From: Enterococcus mundtii
GTDB taxonomy: Bacteria; Bacillota; Bacilli; Lactobacillales; Enterococcaceae
Assembly (NCBI RefSeq): GCF_002813755.1
Contig: NZ_CP018061.1
Span: 1,540,001 to 1,604,000 of the forward strand
Direction: 5' to 3'
DNA: 64,000 nt
Position numbers and translations under genes: made by a program. Under the pieces are notes generated by a model. The model ran no database searches. It was not told the origin of the DNA and saw nothing but the letters and a program-made list of their open reading frames with translations. Below, piece after piece: positions 46,310-55,786 of the stretch; the first letter of the stretch is position 1; each line of letters starts with the position of its first letter.

Positions 46310-48058
46310 ATGACATTATTAAAAAAATCTATAAAAAACAATAAAGGAATTGCATTACTTACTCTTTTATTTATCTGTTTACAACTTCTAGGAACCCTTG
46401 GTGTGCCAAAGTTAGTAGCTGATCTCATAGATACAGGGATTGCAAGTGGCGAAGTGAAACAAATCCAACAAATCGGAATTCAAATGTTGATCGTTGCCTT
46501 ATTAGGATCTTTTGCCGCAGTTGCCTCAAGCTACTATTCTGCTTTGTTAGCCACTCGATTTGGTTATCAGACACGAGCAAGCTTTTTTCAAAAATTCCAA
46601 CAATTATCAATGAAAGATGTTGATCGATTTAACACCGGTTCTCTTTTGACTAGAATGACCAATGACGTAGATAACGTCCAACAAATGATCGTCATGTTCT
46701 GCCAGATGATCATCCCAGCACCGATCATTTCGCTATTTACGATTCTGATGATGTTGGAGCATTCCGTCAAGTTAACAGTGATCACTTTAGGCTCGATCTT
46801 CGTCTATGCTCTAGTCACGTATTATTTGATGAAAAAAGGAACGCCTTTATCTTTGAGTATCCAACCGAAGATGGACCGTGTCACGACAACGCTACGTGAA
46901 TTCTTTACAGGTGTCAATATGATCCGTGCCTTTAATAATCAAGACTACGAAGAAAAAAGAACAAATAAGACCTTTGAAAATTACGCGCAACAAATGATTC
47001 GTGTCAATCGGATCTTTGCTTGGGTCACACCCATTGCCTTTTTATTGATGGGCATCGTTTATGCCTCTATTTTGTGGTTTGGTGGCGGTTTGGTGGCTAA
47101 TGGTAGCTTACAAATCGGCACAGTGACTGCCATTGTAGAATATTCGATGTTGACACTTGCCTATTTGATGATTGCCGCAATGGTTCTTGTTATCGTGCCA
47201 AAATCAATTTCTTGTCTTAAACGGATTGAGGAAGTATTACACGCTGAAATCGAAATTAAAGATCCCGACCAACCAGAAACTTTATCCTTCGATTCAGTCG
47301 ATGATACTTTCTTATCCTTTGAGAATGTCACGTTTCGTTATAACGAAACCGCTGATCCTGTGTTGGAAAACATTGATTTTTCCGTCCCAAAAGGTAAAAC
47401 CACAGCGATTGTTGGTGGAACAGGTTCAGGAAAAAGTACCATTGCAAAATTATTGCTACGTTTAAATGATGTTTCAAGTGGCCAAATCACTTTCGCAGGC
47501 ACTCCAATCAAAGAAATGAACCAAGAAACACTGCGAAGCTATATTAGTTATGTTCCCCAAAAAGCTTTTTTATTTAGTGGAACGATTCGAAGTAATCTAC
47601 TGATGGGTAAGGAACATGCGACAGATGAAGAATTAACCAAAGCAGTTCGCGTCGCACAATTGAATGAAGTCTTAGAAAATCTACCAGATCGATTGGACAG
47701 CTTTGTTGCTCAAGGGGGAGATAATTATTCTGGCGGACAAAAACAAAGGATATGTATCGCTAGGGCGTTAGTCAAACCTGCTGAAATCTATGTCTTTGAC
47801 GATAGTTTCTCTGCATTGGACTATCGGACAGATGCCAAATTACGACGTGCGTTGCATCGAGAAATGGCAGATAAAACATTGATCATCGTGGCACAACGTT
47901 TAAGTACCATCGTGAACGCTGATAATATTATTGTTTTGGATGAAGGACGGATCGTCGGACAAGGCACGCATGAAGCGTTATTGAAAACCAATCACTCGTA
48001 TCAGGAATTTGCGAAATCACAAGGTTTGTTGAAGGAGGGAGTCGATGGAAATGACTAA
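46310..48058 (+). CDS. efrE: Heterodimeric ABC exporter subunit with non-canonical Walker B (EfrE-like)
   Basis: This 582-residue half-transporter has six membrane helices, then an ATPase domain with Walker A GGTGSGKST, signature NYSGGQKQR and Walker B IYVFDDSFSALD. Asp replaces the catalytic Glu after Walker B, as in one subunit of heterodimeric multidrug exporters (LmrCD, TM287/288 type). Start ATG at 46310 has AAGGAGG seven bases upstream. An in-frame TTG at 46286 precedes that site. It overlaps the partner gene by 14 bp. The symbol follows similarity to the enterococcal EfrEF pair and is tentative. Confidence 0.85.
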   Translation: MTLLKKSIKNNKGIALLTLLFICLQLLGTLGVPKLVADLIDTGIASGEVKQIQQIGIQMLIVALLGSFAAVASSYYSALLATRFGYQTRASFFQKFQQLSMKDVDRFNTGSLLTRMTNDVDNVQQMIVMFCQMIIPAPIISLFTILMMLEHSVKLTVITLGSIFVYALVTYYLMKKGTPLSLSIQPKMDRVTTTLREFFTGVNMIRAFNNQDYEEKRTNKTFENYAQQMIRVNRIFAWVTPIAFLLMGIVYASILWFGGGLVANGSLQIGTVTAIVEYSMLTLAYLMIAAMVLVIVPKSISCLKRIEEVLHAEIEIKDPDQPETLSFDSVDDTFLSFENVTFRYNETADPVLENIDFSVPKGKTTAIVGGTGSGKSTIAKLLLRLNDVSSGQITFAGTPIKEMNQETLRSYISYVPQKAFLFSGTIRSNLLMGKEHATDEELTKAVRVAQLNEVLENLPDRLDSFVAQGGDNYSGGQKQRICIARALVKPAEIYVFDDSFSALDYRTDAKLRRALHREMADKTLIIVAQRLSTIVNADNIIVLDEGRIVGQGTHEALLKTNHSYQEFAKSQGLLKEGVDGND

Positions 48059-49832
48059 AACAACGATAAAAAAACAAAGTTTGAAACGCTTCTGGAAAAT
48101 GATCCAACCCGAACATAAAATCTTCTATGGTTCATTACTTTGTAGCTTGATCGGGAATACATTAGTCGTTGCAATGCCTTTGATCATGGGTATCGGAATC
48201 GACCAACTACTTGCACGTATCCAAGCTGTTGGCTTGCCCCAAATGACTGCGGCTGATGTGAAAGAAACATTGCTTTTACCCGTTATACTGCTGATACTCT
48301 TTTCTTTACTGAGTAGCGTCACTTCTTTTATCCAAGAACGAGCAATGGCTTCATTGAGTGAACGAGTAACATTGCGTGTCCGAAAAGAAGTCACGAAAAA
48401 ATTCAAAGCTCTACCGATGGCTTTTTATGACCGCCATCAAGTCGGCGACATCATTAGTCGTACAACTACTGGTTTAAATCAACTATCACAAGTTTTACTA
48501 ACAGGTATCAATCAATTTTTCACCTCTCTTGTAACGATTCTTTTAGCTGGTATCATGTTGTTTTACATCGATATAAAATTGACTTTACTTGTTCTTGTTT
48601 TGATTACGATTAGCACAGTTGTCACAACAAAATTTGCAAACAAAAATAAAAAAATTTCTGACAATAACCAAGAAGAACTGGGAGATTTGAACAATAAAGC
48701 GGAAGAATATTTAACTGGTAATTTGGTGATCAAAGCTTTCAACCAACAAGCATTAGCGATTGAAGAAGTCGATAAAGTAAATGAAAAACAATCGCAAGCT
48801 TTCAAAAAAGCGCAATTCATGAATTTTGCGATCTATCCAGCGATTCGTTTGATCAATCAATTAGCGTTTATCGCTAGTGGGATCATTGGCGCAATATCTG
48901 TTTTATCTGGTGGTATTACGATTGGTTTCTTGCAAGCCTATTTGCAGTACATCAACCAAATCTCGGAACCACTCTCTACCGCTTCTTATGTCATCAACTC
49001 GGTGCAATCAGCAATGGCTTCCATCGAACGAATCTTTGAAATCATGGATGAGCCAGAAGAAGCCATTGATCAGGTAGTAGAAAATCCAATCATCACACCA
49101 CAAGGAGCTATTGAATTTAAACATGTGCGCTTTGGTTATACACCAGAAAAACCGTTGATGAAAGATGTTAACTTCTCGGTCAAGCCACAACAAACTGTTG
49201 CCATCGTTGGGCCAACTGGCGCCGGAAAAACCACACTTGTCAATCTTTTGATGCGTTTTTATGAGATCAATGACGGTCAGATTTTATTCGACGGTCATGA
49301 CATCACCGATTTGCCGCGCCATGAATTGCGGAATCTATTTGGCATGGTACTACAAAATACTTGGTTATTCGAAGGTACTGTTGCAGAAAATATTGCTTAC
49401 GGCAAAAAAGAGGCAACCAGAGATGAAGTCATTCAAGCAGCAAAAATTGCTCAATGTGATCATTTTATCCGCACATTGCCACAAGGTTATGACACCATTA
49501 TCTCGAGCGAAAATGGGGCGATATCTCAAGGGCAACAACAGCTCTTAACGATTGCACGAGTCATTTTAGCTAATCCTGCAGTCGTCATTTTAGATGAAGC
49601 AACGTCGAGTGTCGACACACGTACGGAAGCGTTGATCCAAGAAGCAATGAATGCTTTGACTAAGAACCGGACAAGTTTCGTGATTGCCCACCGCCTTTCT
49701 ACGATTGAACATGCGGATATGATCGTAGTGATGCAAAACGGAGATATCATTGAAACAGGAACACATACAGAACTATTACAACAACCAACACTTTACGCAA
49801 GCTTATACAACAGCCAATTTCAAAATAGTTGA
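48045..49832 (+). CDS. efrF: Heterodimeric ABC exporter partner subunit (EfrF-like)
   Basis: This 595-residue half-transporter has a membrane domain with six helices and an ATPase with Walker A GPTGAGKTT, intact Walker B plus catalytic Glu (VVILDEATSSVD), but an altered signature AISQGQQQ instead of LSGGQ. The pair thus has one consensus and one degenerate ATP site. In enterococci such pairs export drugs and biocides. The ribosome site GGAGGG lies within the end of the upstream gene. A strong terminator follows. Confidence 0.85.
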   Translation: MEMTKTTIKKQSLKRFWKMIQPEHKIFYGSLLCSLIGNTLVVAMPLIMGIGIDQLLARIQAVGLPQMTAADVKETLLLPVILLILFSLLSSVTSFIQERAMASLSERVTLRVRKEVTKKFKALPMAFYDRHQVGDIISRTTTGLNQLSQVLLTGINQFFTSLVTILLAGIMLFYIDIKLTLLVLVLITISTVVTTKFANKNKKISDNNQEELGDLNNKAEEYLTGNLVIKAFNQQALAIEEVDKVNEKQSQAFKKAQFMNFAIYPAIRLINQLAFIASGIIGAISVLSGGITIGFLQAYLQYINQISEPLSTASYVINSVQSAMASIERIFEIMDEPEEAIDQVVENPIITPQGAIEFKHVRFGYTPEKPLMKDVNFSVKPQQTVAIVGPTGAGKTTLVNLLMRFYEINDGQILFDGHDITDLPRHELRNLFGMVLQNTWLFEGTVAENIAYGKKEATRDEVIQAAKIAQCDHFIRTLPQGYDTIISSENGAISQGQQQLLTIARVILANPAVVILDEATSSVDTRTEALIQEAMNALTKNRTSFVIAHRLSTIEHADMIVVMQNGDIIETGTHTELLQQPTLYASLYNSQFQNS

Positions 49833-49836
49833 GCCA

Positions 49837-49888
49837 CAAAAAAGCCAACTTAGTCTAGGTTCATTCCGAAACTAAGTTGGCTTTTTGA
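49837..49888. terminator. Bidirectional terminator between exporter and surface protein gene
   Basis: An AAAAAGCCAACTTAGT stem with its complement, a 16-base loop and an A-run/T-run on either side serves the two converging genes. Confidence 0.9.
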
Positions 49889-49898
49889 TTTTATAGAA

Positions 49899-52800
49899 TC
49901 AATCGTTACGATTTTTCTTTTTATTGTAGATATAAGTTCCTATCGCTCCACCTACGAGGGCTAAACCAAGAACTGCTGCACTAGATTGGATCTCACCCGT
50001 TTTTGGTAAGTTTTTTGCTGTATTTCCTTGGACTTGTCTTTTTTGGGTCGCAGGGGTGTTGGCTGTTTTCTTTTGCTGAGTATTCCCTCCGCCTGTGTTG
50101 GCATTTCCTCCCGTAATCCCTCGTTTACTCACTGTCACTTGACTTGTTTCTGAAACGGAACCATTCGTATAAGTGATCGTGTAGGTTCCTTCTTTGTTGG
50201 TATCAACATCACCTGACACCATATTCTGGTCAAATGCAAGAGTGAACCCTTCGCGATTTGTTGCCGATACGAAGCCATCGCTTGGGTTCCACGTATCACC
50301 GATATATAATTGGAGATCCTTTGTCACAATCGTTTCTCCGTTTTCTTTTACGACTACCATGACTTCTTCTGTTGCTCGACCGTTGGTATAAGTCAACGGA
50401 TAATCGCCAGCTTTAGTTGTATCTACCGTACCACTGACCATGCTTTCATCAAAAACGATCATTTCCCCATCTTTGTTTGTAGCAGATACAAATTGATCAC
50501 TTGGCGCCCACTTATCACCGACATAAATGCTGCCATTTTTTGCTTGGATCGTTTCTCTATTTTCAACCACGGTCACTGTGATTTTTTGAGAGGCTTCTCC
50601 ATTCGTATAAGTAATGATGAAGTTTCCTGTTCGTCCGGTGTCAACGGTGCCTGACACCATACTTTCATCAAATGGCAAAGTGTCACCTGCTCTATTGGTT
50701 GCTGAGATAAAATTATCGCTTGGATGCCAAACATCACCTGTATGAATCCTTGAATTGATTGCCTTGATCGCTTCTTGACTAGCAATGACGGTCACTGTGA
50801 TTTCACGACTGATTGAACCATACGTATAGGTGATTTTGTATTCGCCTACTTGTGTCGTATCGACTGAGCCGCTGGCCATATTTTCATCAAAGGCAACAGT
50901 TTCTCCCGTTTTATCAGTAGCAGAAACAAAATTATCACTTGGTGTCCAAGCATCCCCTACAATGATCGTCGAATCTGTGACTTTAAGGGTTTCTTGACTT
51001 TCTTCGACAGTCACATTGATCTGTTGACTTGCAGATCCATTGGTATAAGTCACTGGATAGACTCCTGCTGTCGTCGTATCCACTGTACCAGTGACCATAC
51101 TTTCGTCAAAAGGAATTGATTCTCCATTTGGATCGGTCGCTAAAACAAAATTGTCGATTGGTTCCCAACTATCACCAACATAAATCGTTGAATCAATTGC
51201 GCGGATCGACTCACTAGCGGTTGGTTGCCACACATAAGTATCCGCCATACTATTTTCATAAGTTGACATCAGTGAAAAGGAGCTTAATACATATTCACCG
51301 AGTGGGACATCGTCTGTGCCAGATCCCACGTTTTGCCAATACCCCGTATGCTCTTCTGTAGCGAGCAACTCTGGAATATTGGTATCATTTAAAGAATAAA
51401 ACTGGACACCTAAAGAGATTTTCGATAAGGAGGTTGTACCAGCAAACATCTCTTGCTGCAATTGCACCTTGCCAGTTTTAAAATGTGATAGATCCAATTC
51501 AGTGATCTTTTGGCAGTTTCTAAACATTCCTCGCATAAATCGAAGATTCTCCGTATCAAAACCACTGACATCGATTGCTTCTAAATTGAGACATTCTGCA
51601 AACATAAAACTCATTGTTGTCACGTTAGTTGTTGAAAAGTTCGTAACATCTAACGCTGTCAGACCGGAACAGCCGAAGAACATATAGTACATAGAAGTCA
51701 CGTTTGTCGTATCAAAGCGGCTAACATCAAGTTCTGTCAAACCGGAACAGCCATGGAACATATAATGCATGTACATAACGTTGCTCGTATCAAAATGTGT
51801 CACATCTAACGCTTGTAATCCCGAACAGCCATGGAACATGAAGGACATTTCTGTTGCTTGACTCGTTACAAAACTAGAAAGATCCAGTTGAGCCAATCCG
51901 GAACAACCGCGGAACATATGACTGAAATTTGTCACGTTGGCTGTTTGAAAACCAGTTACATCCAGTGTCGTCAAGGCAGAGCAATCATAAAACATGTAGC
52001 TCATGTTCGACACGTTCGTCGTGTTAAAACTGGACAAATCTAATGAAGTCAATCCACTCATCCCATAAAATATATGACTCATTTCAGTGACGTTCGCAGT
52101 ATTGAAGTTGGTTAGATCGAGCGTACTGACAGAAGATACCCCATTGAACATGTGGTTCATCGAACGAACATTTTGGGTATCAAAAGTTGTAAGATCCAAT
52201 GAGGTCAGTTGCTGGCACCAAGCAAAGAAATAATCCATATTCGTGACTTGACTTGTATCTAGATTGGTTAAATTCTCGATCGTCGTTAGCTGATTCAGAT
52301 CAAAAAACAATCCTAGTGATTCAGCATTCGCTACCACTGGTCCAGTAAGAACCACTTTTTTGATGAGTGAACGGTGAGGAAACCACGGCGCACGAGCCGC
52401 CAAAGTTGTTTCTCCTAATGTTCCTGCATCTATGTACAAAACACCTTCTTGGTCGATCCGCCAAGGACTGCTACCGAACACACCAGATGCCAATTGCTCT
52501 TCTGTCACCTCTATCTCAAAACATTCCGTCTTGGCATTTGGATCTGGAATAACTGGGGCACTAGAAACATCCGTCACTTCTTGTTCCACAGTGGTGGGAA
52601 CTGTCGAATCGACAGTCGATTGCTCTACCTCAGCATTTACATCTGGCGTTGTTTCTGTGGTGGGTTGTGTCGGCACTTCAGATGGAACAGTCGCTGAGGA
52701 TTCTGGTGTTTCGCTTATTTGCTGCTCATCCATCGCTTCGTTTTCTGCTGTTTCCATCACGCTGTTCTCTGTTGGTTCTTCGATGGTCGAACTGACTAGC

Positions 52801-52916
52801 TCTTCTGTCATTTGTCCACTGTCTAAGTGATCAGCAAACGTCATGATACTCTGTTGGGATGCGTTCATGAGTAATAACATTGAAGCTGTCACTTTTACTA
52901 TTTTTCTGTGGTCCAT
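49899..52916 (-). CDS. LPXTG-anchored BspA-like leucine-rich surface protein
   Basis: This 1,005-residue secreted protein begins with a signal peptide (KVTASMLLLMNASQQSIMTFA) and an acidic Thr/Ser/Glu-rich stretch to ~130. About a dozen BspA/DUF285 repeats of ~25 residues follow (~215-495, pattern LDLSSFNTxNVxxMxxMF). Five Ig-like/Big_3-type modules of ~70 residues (~568-930, each with YVGDxWxPxDNFV..ATxxxG..FDxxMVxGxVDT) come next, then a Gln/Thr/Asn linker and the sorting signal LPKTG (970-974) with membrane helix and KKKNRND tail. Sortase anchors it to peptidoglycan. BspA-like proteins bind host matrix or other bacteria. It is divergent from an Mga-type regulator. Confidence 0.93.
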   Translation of the reverse strand: MDHRKIVKVTASMLLLMNASQQSIMTFADHLDSGQMTEELVSSTIEEPTENSVMETAENEAMDEQQISETPESSATVPSEVPTQPTTETTPDVNAEVEQSTVDSTVPTTVEQEVTDVSSAPVIPDPNAKTECFEIEVTEEQLASGVFGSSPWRIDQEGVLYIDAGTLGETTLAARAPWFPHRSLIKKVVLTGPVVANAESLGLFFDLNQLTTIENLTNLDTSQVTNMDYFFAWCQQLTSLDLTTFDTQNVRSMNHMFNGVSSVSTLDLTNFNTANVTEMSHIFYGMSGLTSLDLSSFNTTNVSNMSYMFYDCSALTTLDVTGFQTANVTNFSHMFRGCSGLAQLDLSSFVTSQATEMSFMFHGCSGLQALDVTHFDTSNVMYMHYMFHGCSGLTELDVSRFDTTNVTSMYYMFFGCSGLTALDVTNFSTTNVTTMSFMFAECLNLEAIDVSGFDTENLRFMRGMFRNCQKITELDLSHFKTGKVQLQQEMFAGTTSLSKISLGVQFYSLNDTNIPELLATEEHTGYWQNVGSGTDDVPLGEYVLSSFSLMSTYENSMADTYVWQPTASESIRAIDSTIYVGDSWEPIDNFVLATDPNGESIPFDESMVTGTVDTTTAGVYPVTYTNGSASQQINVTVEESQETLKVTDSTIIVGDAWTPSDNFVSATDKTGETVAFDENMASGSVDTTQVGEYKITYTYGSISREITVTVIASQEAIKAINSRIHTGDVWHPSDNFISATNRAGDTLPFDESMVSGTVDTGRTGNFIITYTNGEASQKITVTVVENRETIQAKNGSIYVGDKWAPSDQFVSATNKDGEMIVFDESMVSGTVDTTKAGDYPLTYTNGRATEEVMVVVKENGETIVTKDLQLYIGDTWNPSDGFVSATNREGFTLAFDQNMVSGDVDTNKEGTYTITYTNGSVSETSQVTVSKRGITGGNANTGGGNTQQKKTANTPATQKRQVQGNTAKNLPKTGEIQSSAAVLGLALVGGAIGTYIYNKKKNRND

Positions 52917-53034
52917 TGTTTATTCAACTCCTCAAATTATAGAAAGATAAAAAAACATCCAACTAAATTTTACCGTAATCCGTGAAAGAAAATTTTTTAT
53001 TTTTTTTTTTCGAAAAAAATATTTAAAAATAGAT

Positions 53035-53063
53035 TTGTATTTGCAAAATAAGCGAGATAAAAT
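53035..53063 (+). promoter_or_regulatory. Promoter of the Mga-like regulator
   Basis: TTGTAT (-35, 53035-53040), a 17-base spacer and TAAAAT (-10, 53058-53063) lie 43 bp before the ATG. An A/T-rich tract with long T and A runs lies just upstream (52994-53030) and may be bent DNA or a regulator site shared with the divergent surface protein gene. Confidence 0.65.
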
Positions 53064-53105
53064 AAAACAATCGAATCAGCGTTCACCAAACGAAAGGAGC
53101 AATTA

Positions 53106-54590
53106 ATGGAACCTTTTTTCAAACTACATGAAAATAAACAATTACATCGTCAAATCAAGATTCTTACTTATTTGAGAAAACGAAATGACATCACTTCGAT
53201 CACTGAATTAGTTCAAGAAATAGGCTGCACACCACCCACTCTACGTTCAGATATTCAGGCATTACGTACCAAATTACCACCATCGATTCAATTGCAATCA
53301 ATCAAAATGATTGGCTACCGTTTAAAAATACCCAATGGGGAAACACTGGATACATATCTTTTGTCTCTTGTTAGAGAAACGATTACTTATAAGATCATTG
53401 ACCGTAGCCTTCGGGGAAATCAGCAATCCTTCGAAGCCATGCGCTTGGAATATCATTTATCTAGTTCAGCTTTACGCAAAATCATTCAACACATGAACCA
53501 TGAACTAAAAAACTACCGAATCCAACTCTCTCCCAAAAATGGTGATCTTATTGGAAAAGAAAACGAGATTCGTTTTTTCTTTTTTTACTTTTATACGAGT
53601 TTTCGACGAACGATCATTACAGATCATACTTATTTATCCTCTCAAGAGACATACAAAGTCATGTTCGCTGAACTAGAGCAAGTATTTCAGTCTCATTTAC
53701 ATATTAGTAATTTTCGTGCTACGCTATGGTTGTCCATCTTAAAAGAAAGATGGTTGCGTCGTAAACAAGGTGAAATCCCCTCAGAAACATTGAGTATGAT
53801 CCAGTCTAGAAAAAGCTTCAAAAGGTTCTCAAAAAAAATCACTCCTTTTCTGAGAGAGATTCTTGGTATCCAACAGCTGTCTATAAATGAACTAGTTTGG
53901 GCTTATTTGATTGCTTTACACTGTATTTCCTATAGCTCATCTAACTATCAAGAGACAATATCGCATAAAGCGACCCATTATCAAGAAGAAGCACCAGCCA
54001 AAAAATGGATCAAGCAATTTCTACTCGACGAAGTGCTTATTGACGGTACAACAAAGGAAGGTATTGAGCAAATGAGTGCTTATTTAGCTAATCTTCGCTT
54101 ACTTAATAAAATCACTGATGGTTTTGAGAATCACCCGCTGTCGATTGATCATTTAGTCGATCCATACTTTGAAGCACTCTATCACTCCTGGCAAGACCGA
54201 TTGCAGCAACTAAAATGGCAAGAGATCATACCAATGACCTGCATAAAAGAAGTTGCACTATCTTTGAGTATGATCCAATCCTCCTATCAGCAAATCCAAA
54301 GAAGGAAAAAGCAAATGATCGTCTTTACTTTTCATGGAGATGCTGGCTATGATAATTTTTTAATGGCTATGATCCAAAAATGGCTACCTGAAACGTATCA
54401 CCCTCTTTTTCTTTTCGATCAACCGATTACACAAACAAAGATCGACGAGTTAGGAGCTTGTCTCATCATCAGTAACTATGATCTTACGGAGAAAATGGCC
54501 TGTGAAGTGATTCAAATTGCCCAAATCCCGACGCATGAGGAGTGGACAGACTTAAAACTACATTTGATTGAACGTGCTTCAAGTCATTGA
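53106..54590 (+). CDS. Mga/AtxA-family virulence-type regulator
   Basis: This 494-residue protein has two N-terminal helix-turn-helix segments (SITELVQEIGCTPPTLRSDI at ~35 and the Mga-type SSSALRKIIQHMNHEL at ~120). A long helical PRD-like middle and a C-terminal EIIB-like domain (IVFTFHGDAGYDNFLMAMIQKWLP) follow. This is the Mga/AtxA layout, often controlled by PTS phosphorylation. It probably regulates the divergent BspA-like LPXTG gene. ATG at 53106 has AAGGAG six bases upstream. Confidence 0.85.
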   Translation: MEPFFKLHENKQLHRQIKILTYLRKRNDITSITELVQEIGCTPPTLRSDIQALRTKLPPSIQLQSIKMIGYRLKIPNGETLDTYLLSLVRETITYKIIDRSLRGNQQSFEAMRLEYHLSSSALRKIIQHMNHELKNYRIQLSPKNGDLIGKENEIRFFFFYFYTSFRRTIITDHTYLSSQETYKVMFAELEQVFQSHLHISNFRATLWLSILKERWLRRKQGEIPSETLSMIQSRKSFKRFSKKITPFLREILGIQQLSINELVWAYLIALHCISYSSSNYQETISHKATHYQEEAPAKKWIKQFLLDEVLIDGTTKEGIEQMSAYLANLRLLNKITDGFENHPLSIDHLVDPYFEALYHSWQDRLQQLKWQEIIPMTCIKEVALSLSMIQSSYQQIQRRKKQMIVFTFHGDAGYDNFLMAMIQKWLPETYHPLFLFDQPITQTKIDELGACLIISNYDLTEKMACEVIQIAQIPTHEEWTDLKLHLIERASSH

Positions 54591-54620
54591 TAGTTTCAAG
54601 GAGCCATTCGATTTTTGCTG

Positions 54621-54661
54621 TAGACTTAGGGAGAAACGTCTAAAATTTCTCCCTAGGTCTA
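54621..54661 (+). terminator. Strong hairpin downstream of the Mga-like gene
   Basis: A TAGACTTAGGGAGAAA / TTTCTCCCTAGGTCTA stem (one mismatch) encloses a nine-base loop, 30 bp past the stop. There is no U-run after it, so it may work as an RNA end-protecting or weak termination structure. Confidence 0.55.
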
Positions 54662-54753
54662 AGACTTGTGACTATTCACAAATGGAGCTGTTAGACCATA
54701 AATTCCAACCAAGGAAGGAAATGAATCGAACAAAAACGTAGTGCGACATTCTT

Positions 54754-54885
54754 TCAAAATAGTTTAAGACAGCGAAACACTTGAAATAAATCATCCCTGT
54801 GGTTCCGTATAAGATAAACGCTTAAAATGGTAACCACAAGCACTAAAACAAAGACATCGATCTGTTTATCTGTTCTCGTCTGCAT
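54754..54885 (-). CDS. Predicted 43-residue single-span membrane peptide
   Basis: The open frame begins MQTRTDKQIDVFVLVLVV, has one membrane helix (~10-26) and a basic C-terminal tail. AGGAG lies ten bases before the ATG. It is 33 bp downstream of another small membrane protein gene and could be co-transcribed. No family is recognised. It could be a small membrane regulator, toxin-like peptide, or a chance frame. Confidence 0.4.
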   Translation of the reverse strand: MQTRTDKQIDVFVLVLVVTILSVYLIRNHRDDLFQVFRCLKLF

Positions 54886-54918
54886 AGAAGGTTCTCTCCT
54901 TTCATCTGACTTTTTTGT

Positions 54919-55209
54919 TCATTGTTCTTTTTCTTTGTCTATGATAAAAAAGAACAAAAAATGCAACGCCAAAAAGAGTAACAATCCAAGAATCATTGGC
55001 GAAACATTTGGGTGCCGATTGAAGTATTTTGTGATACTCACGCTGATCCAAGCTTTTTTTGCTTGTTGACGAACCTGATGATCAAGTTTTTTTGAGGGCG
55101 AACTATCTAAAAGTTTATGTAATCGATCATTTTTGCTGGCATAATTAAACGATTCTCCATCAAGTAATTCTTTTCTCAAATTAAATGGCATCAGGAATAG
55201 TGATTTCAT
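54919..55209 (-). CDS. Small C-terminally anchored protein, unknown
   Basis: This 96-residue protein has a basic, soluble N-terminal ~68 residues (FNLRKELLDGESFNYASK, KLDHQVRQQAKKAW) and one C-terminal membrane helix (MILGLLLFLALHFLFFFII) ending in charged residues. No family is recognised. ATG at 55209 follows GGGGCGG. A large inverted repeat lies 49 bp upstream (55258-55302). It belongs to a run of small minus-strand genes in a decayed region. Confidence 0.55.
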   Translation of the reverse strand: MKSLFLMPFNLRKELLDGESFNYASKNDRLHKLLDSSPSKKLDHQVRQQAKKAWISVSITKYFNRHPNVSPMILGLLLFLALHFLFFFIIDKEKEQ

Positions 55210-55257
55210 ACCATCCGCCCCTATTTTTCATCTGTCGATTTCATCCTTTGAACATAC

Positions 55258-55302
55258 CATGAGTCAAGAATGAATTGTTTCAATGAACATTCTTGACTCA
55301 TG
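55258..55302. other. Perfect 15-bp inverted repeat
   Basis: CATGAGTCAAGAATG and its exact complement are separated by 15 bases. It sits between the stop of the gene at 55410 and the start of the gene at 55209. There is no clear U-run, so an operator or attenuator is as likely as a terminator. Confidence 0.6.
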
Positions 55303-55409
55303 TTTGTTATCTATCTATACTTAATAATTAGCAATGCGACAACTCTCGTATTTTTCCGCCAGATCAATTACTTAGTTGTTGCATTGTTTTTTTGATATTC
55401 TGTTCTTTT

Positions 55410-55769
55410 TCATCGTTTCACTAAATAAACAATACCACTACTGTATACTAAAAAACCACCAACTAATAATAAGAAGATCCCAGCATAATTTGTTACGATA
55501 TTGACTTGATTAATGATGATCACAGATTGAGCAATACCTAAACCAATGAGCGTGATAAAATGTGGTGTCGCCGATTTTTTTTGTTGTTTTATTTTGTGCC
55601 AAGCATAAATCACCATAAATAGTACAATGAAATTCATACCATTCAAGAGAATCGATATCGTACTATTCGTTTGTCCATCACTGATGACTTGAAATAATCT
55701 TCCTACGAGTAAAACTACACTAAATAGCATTGCAGAGATTCCTGCTAATTTTTGAATTGAATTTCCCAT
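55410..55769 (-). CDS. Four-span membrane protein of unknown function
   Basis: This 119-residue protein has four hydrophobic segments (LAGISAMLFSVVLLVG, LNGMNFIVLFMVIYAW, FITLIGLGIAQSVIII, YAGIFLLLVGGFLVYSS) and short basic loops. No family is recognised. I favour ATG at 55769, with GGTG six bases upstream. A GTG nine bases earlier is possible. It is 17 bp from the preceding gene and probably shares its transcript. Confidence 0.6.
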   Translation of the reverse strand: MGNSIQKLAGISAMLFSVVLLVGRLFQVISDGQTNSTISILLNGMNFIVLFMVIYAWHKIKQQKKSATPHFITLIGLGIAQSVIIINQVNIVTNYAGIFLLLVGGFLVYSSGIVYLVKR

Positions 55770-55786
55770 TTTTTTCACCGTTCCTT

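Noticed and set aside
50150..52270. DNA repeats as a possible separate repeat element
   Set aside because: They are in-frame protein repeats (leucine-rich and Ig-like modules) of the LPXTG protein.
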